DNA from: Bacteroidota bacterium
GTDB lineage: Bacteria > Bacteroidota > Bacteroidia > Flavobacteriales > Weeksellaceae
DNA: 6,338 bases
Assembly: GCA_018266965.1 (NCBI GenBank)
Contig: JAFDZJ010000233.1
Coordinates: 1-6,338 of the forward strand
Reading direction: 5' to 3'
The translations under genes were made by a program, and so were the position numbers. Shown here one piece after another: positions 4,002 through 6,338 of the stretch. Numbering within the stretch: position 1 is the stretch's first letter; each line of letters starts with the position of its first letter. The notes under the pieces were generated by a model that worked only from the letters and a program-made list of their open reading frames with translations, was not told the origin of the DNA and did no database searches.

Positions 4002-6338
4002 ATGCAAGGAAAAGGACTTATTACGATTATTGCGATTGTTCTTGGATTGATTTGTGCTAATGAATTACTGCCTACTTGGTATGTGAGCAATCAAGATAAG
4101 AAAATCGAAGCAGCAAAAGGTAATTTAAAAGAAATCGAGAAAATCAAAAAAGATACTCTTGATCTCGGTTTTACTAAATTATACTATTCAAAAGCCAAAG
4201 AAAAAGAAATGAAACTTGGCTTGGACTTGAAAGGTGGTATCAATGTATTGTTGGAAATCAACCAAAGAGATTTGGTGGACGATTTGGCAAACTATTCTAC
4301 CAACCCAATTTTGATTGAAGCACTCGACAAAACAGATGCAGCGATGAAAAATTCATCTAAAGCATATATCGATGTTTTCTTTGATCAATTTGCCCAAGTA
4401 AACCAAGCAAAAAAAGCTAATCTGAAATTAGCAGACCCAGAAATCTTTGGAAATACCAATCTTACAGAAATAAAATACAATACTCCCGATGATCAGGTTA
4501 AGGCGATTGTAAAAAGAAAAATTGATCAATCCGTAGGTACTGCTTTTGAGGTAATTCGTACCCGTATAGACAAAATGGGAGCTGTACAACCCAATGTGCA
4601 AAGAGTCCCAGGTACTGGTAGAATTTCTGTGGAAATGCCAGGGATAAAAGATATAGACCGTGTGAAGAAAATGTTGCAAACTTCTGCAAAACTACAATTT
4701 TGGGAAGTACAAGATTTGCAAGAAACTTTCCCATATTTCCAATCACTTTCTACTGCACTACCTGCCAAATCCGACTCCATAGGTGTTGCTAAAAATACCG
4801 ATTTCATGAAATTAATGGATGTACAATCCTTGAAAACTAATGGAGTAGGAAATGTAAAACTTTCGGATACCGCAACAGTTAATAAAATTTTGAACTCCAA
4901 AATTGCTCATAACCTTAGACCTTCTAATTTGAAATATACCCAATTCATGTGGGGTTATAAACCAGAAACTGGTGATGAGAATAGATTAGTACTTTATGCA
5001 ATCCGAGGAAATATCAACCAAAAAGCTCCTGTTGATGGTGCTGTGGAAAAATCTAGTATTTCTTATGACGAGTTGGGTAGAGTAGTTGTTGATATGCAAA
5101 TGGACTCCAAAGGTGCTAGAGAATGGAAATTGATGACAGAAAAAAATCTGAAAAAATCCGTTGCTGTTACCTTGGACAATAGAGTATATACTGCACCAGT
5201 TGTACAAAGTGTTATCCCGGATGGAAGAACTCAAATTTCCGGTAACTTTACACAAGACGAAGCCCAAGATTTGGTAAATGTGTTAGGTGCTGGTAGATTA
5301 CCTGCCGGAGCCAAAGTTGTACAAGCTGATGTTGTTGGTCCTTCTTTGGGAGAACAATCTATACAAGACGGTATCATGTCTTTCGGAATTGCTTTTGCTT
5401 TGATTATTGCTTACATTATTTTCTACTACGGTGGAGCAGGTATATATGCGGTAATTGCAATGATTATCAACTTGTTCTACATCTTTGGTATTATGGATTC
5501 CGGAGATTTCACTCTTACATTGCCAGGTATTGCTGGTATGGTATTGTCAATGGCAATGGCGGTGGATACCAATGTGATTATCTATGAAAGAACAAAAGAA
5601 GAGCTTTTTGCTGGTAAAAATATTAAAGAAGCTTATAAAGATGGTTTCAAACACGCCTTATCTGCAATTATCGATGGTCATGCTACTACATTGTTAACGG
5701 CTTTTGTGTTGTACTTCTTTGGTACAGGTCCTATCAAAGGTTTTGCAGTTACCCTTATTATTGGTATTATTATGACTTTCTTTACCTCTGTATTGTTGTC
5801 CAGAGTGATGATTTTTAGTAGGTTAGAGAAAGGTAAAGGTTTGTCTGTTTGGACTGCTCCTACCAAAAATATGTTTAGAAATATTTGGATAGATTTTATT
5901 GGTAAAAGAAAATACACTTATATTTTCTCTTTGGTACTAACAATAGCTTGTTTGATTTCCATTTTCACTAATGGTTTTAAATATGGTGTAGATTTCGAAG
6001 GGGGTAGAAATTTCGTTATAAGATTTGAGAAGTCCGTAGATGCTAGTAAAATTGAAGAAAAAATAACTCCACTTTTCGCTACAAAAGACGGTAAGAACAA
6101 CTCTGTCGATGTAAAAACTTTTGGTAAAGACAACCAACTGAAAATAACTACAGATTACAAAATAGACGATGAGTCTTTGGCAGCCGATCAAGATATAGAA
6201 AACAAATTGTTTCAAGGATTGAAAGCTGATTTCCCTGCTGGTGCTACTTTGGAGAAATTCAAATCTGCTGATGTTGGTCATTATGGTATTGTTTCCTCTA
6301 CAAAAGTAGGTCCAACAGTAGCCGATGATATAAAATTA
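4002..6338 (+). CDS. secDF: Fused protein translocase subunit SecDF (3' end beyond window)
   Basis: Membrane motor that uses the proton gradient to pull proteins out of the SecYEG channel on the periplasmic side. The 779 visible codons run open to the last base; fused Bacteroidota SecDF is about 1,000 residues, so roughly 200 are missing. Order: membrane anchor (about 5-20); a region rich in Lys and Glu; SecD motif GLDLKGG (73-79); large periplasmic P1 domain to about 455; five helices (about 459-606) containing AVDTNVIIYER with proton-relay D522 (E. coli SecD D519); a short linker; then the SecF half with its first helix (about 639-656), the SecF motif YGVDFEGG ending at 668, and the start of periplasmic P4. 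No stop or restart separates the halves, so this is a true fusion. The ATG at 4002 directly precedes the hydrophobic anchor, follows TTAAA and has no Shine-Dalgarno sequence. It has its own promoter, independent of the norCB-like operon. Confidence 0.97.
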   Translation, partial: MQGKGLITIIAIVLGLICANELLPTWYVSNQDKKIEAAKGNLKEIEKIKKDTLDLGFTKLYYSKAKEKEMKLGLDLKGGINVLLEINQRDLVDDLANYSTNPILIEALDKTDAAMKNSSKAYIDVFFDQFAQVNQAKKANLKLADPEIFGNTNLTEIKYNTPDDQVKAIVKRKIDQSVGTAFEVIRTRIDKMGAVQPNVQRVPGTGRISVEMPGIKDIDRVKKMLQTSAKLQFWEVQDLQETFPYFQSLSTALPAKSDSIGVAKNTDFMKLMDVQSLKTNGVGNVKLSDTATVNKILNSKIAHNLRPSNLKYTQFMWGYKPETGDENRLVLYAIRGNINQKAPVDGAVEKSSISYDELGRVVVDMQMDSKGAREWKLMTEKNLKKSVAVTLDNRVYTAPVVQSVIPDGRTQISGNFTQDEAQDLVNVLGAGRLPAGAKVVQADVVGPSLGEQSIQDGIMSFGIAFALIIAYIIFYYGGAGIYAVIAMIINLFYIFGIMDSGDFTLTLPGIAGMVLSMAMAVDTNVIIYERTKEELFAGKNIKEAYKDGFKHALSAIIDGHATTLLTAFVLYFFGTGPIKGFAVTLIIGIIMTFFTSVLLSRVMIFSRLEKGKGLSVWTAPTKNMFRNIWIDFIGKRKYTYIFSLVLTIACLISIFTNGFKYGVDFEGGRNFVIRFEKSVDASKIEEKITPLFATKDGKNNSVDVKTFGKDNQLKITTDYKIDDESLAADQDIENKLFQGLKADFPAGATLEKFKSADVGHYGIVSSTKVGPTVADDIKL

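Noticed and set aside
4428..6281. Several open frames on the - strand opposite secDF, and similar ones opposite the aminotransferase, murB and norC
   Set aside because: They are shadows of strongly supported + strand genes and show no family motifs or start signals.
1..6338. CRISPR arrays, tRNA or rRNA genes, insertion-sequence ends, phage attachment sites
   Set aside because: I looked for regular spaced repeats, cloverleaf-like segments and terminal inverted repeats and saw none.

Overview
The window looks like chromosomal DNA of an AT-rich member of the Bacteroidota, probably Flavobacteriia-like. The pointers are a fused secDF gene (typical of that phylum), promoter -7 elements matching the Bacteroidota consensus TAnnTTTG, start codons without Shine-Dalgarno sequences, and strongly A/T-biased codons. 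Genus cannot be read from the sequence. All five genes are on the + strand.

Layout: (1) 3-737, the C-terminal part of a class I PLP-dependent aminotransferase (aspartate aminotransferase type), closed by a clear intrinsic terminator at 744-768. (2) 831-1850, complete murB (peptidoglycan precursor synthesis). (3) 1851-1955, a short regulatory gap holding a Crp/Fnr-type palindrome (1882-1901) about 41 bp upstream of the start point predicted from a perfect -7 element (1922-1929). (4) 1956-3660, a tight two-gene operon of a NorC-like membrane-anchored cytochrome c and a NorB-like heme-copper oxidase superfamily subunit, separated by 1 bp. (5) 3661-4001, AT-rich noncoding DNA with a short direct repeat and the secDF promoter. 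(6) 4002 to the window end, the first 779 codons of secDF (protein export motor).

The most unusual content is the norCB-like pair. NorC has a normal heme c site (CxxCH and a downstream Met). NorB aligns without gaps to canonical cNOR around its metal sites, yet lacks two of the six signature histidines, and Met occupies both positions: the helix VI ligand of the non-heme metal (H207 in Pseudomonas aeruginosa numbering; Met190 here) and one axial ligand of the low-spin heme b (H349; Met330 here). The metal-binding Glu211 is Val194 and Glu215 is Asn198. There is no histidine at all between residues 52 and 240, so the helix VI loss does not depend on alignment choices. The frame is intact, and the other metal-site residues (H51, H241, H242, E263, H328) are retained. 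With the Crp/Fnr-type operator, this suggests an oxygen- or NO-regulated NorB relative with Met-modified metal sites. Whether it reduces NO, reduces O2 or does something else cannot be settled from sequence. The flanking genes are housekeeping and not obviously linked to it.
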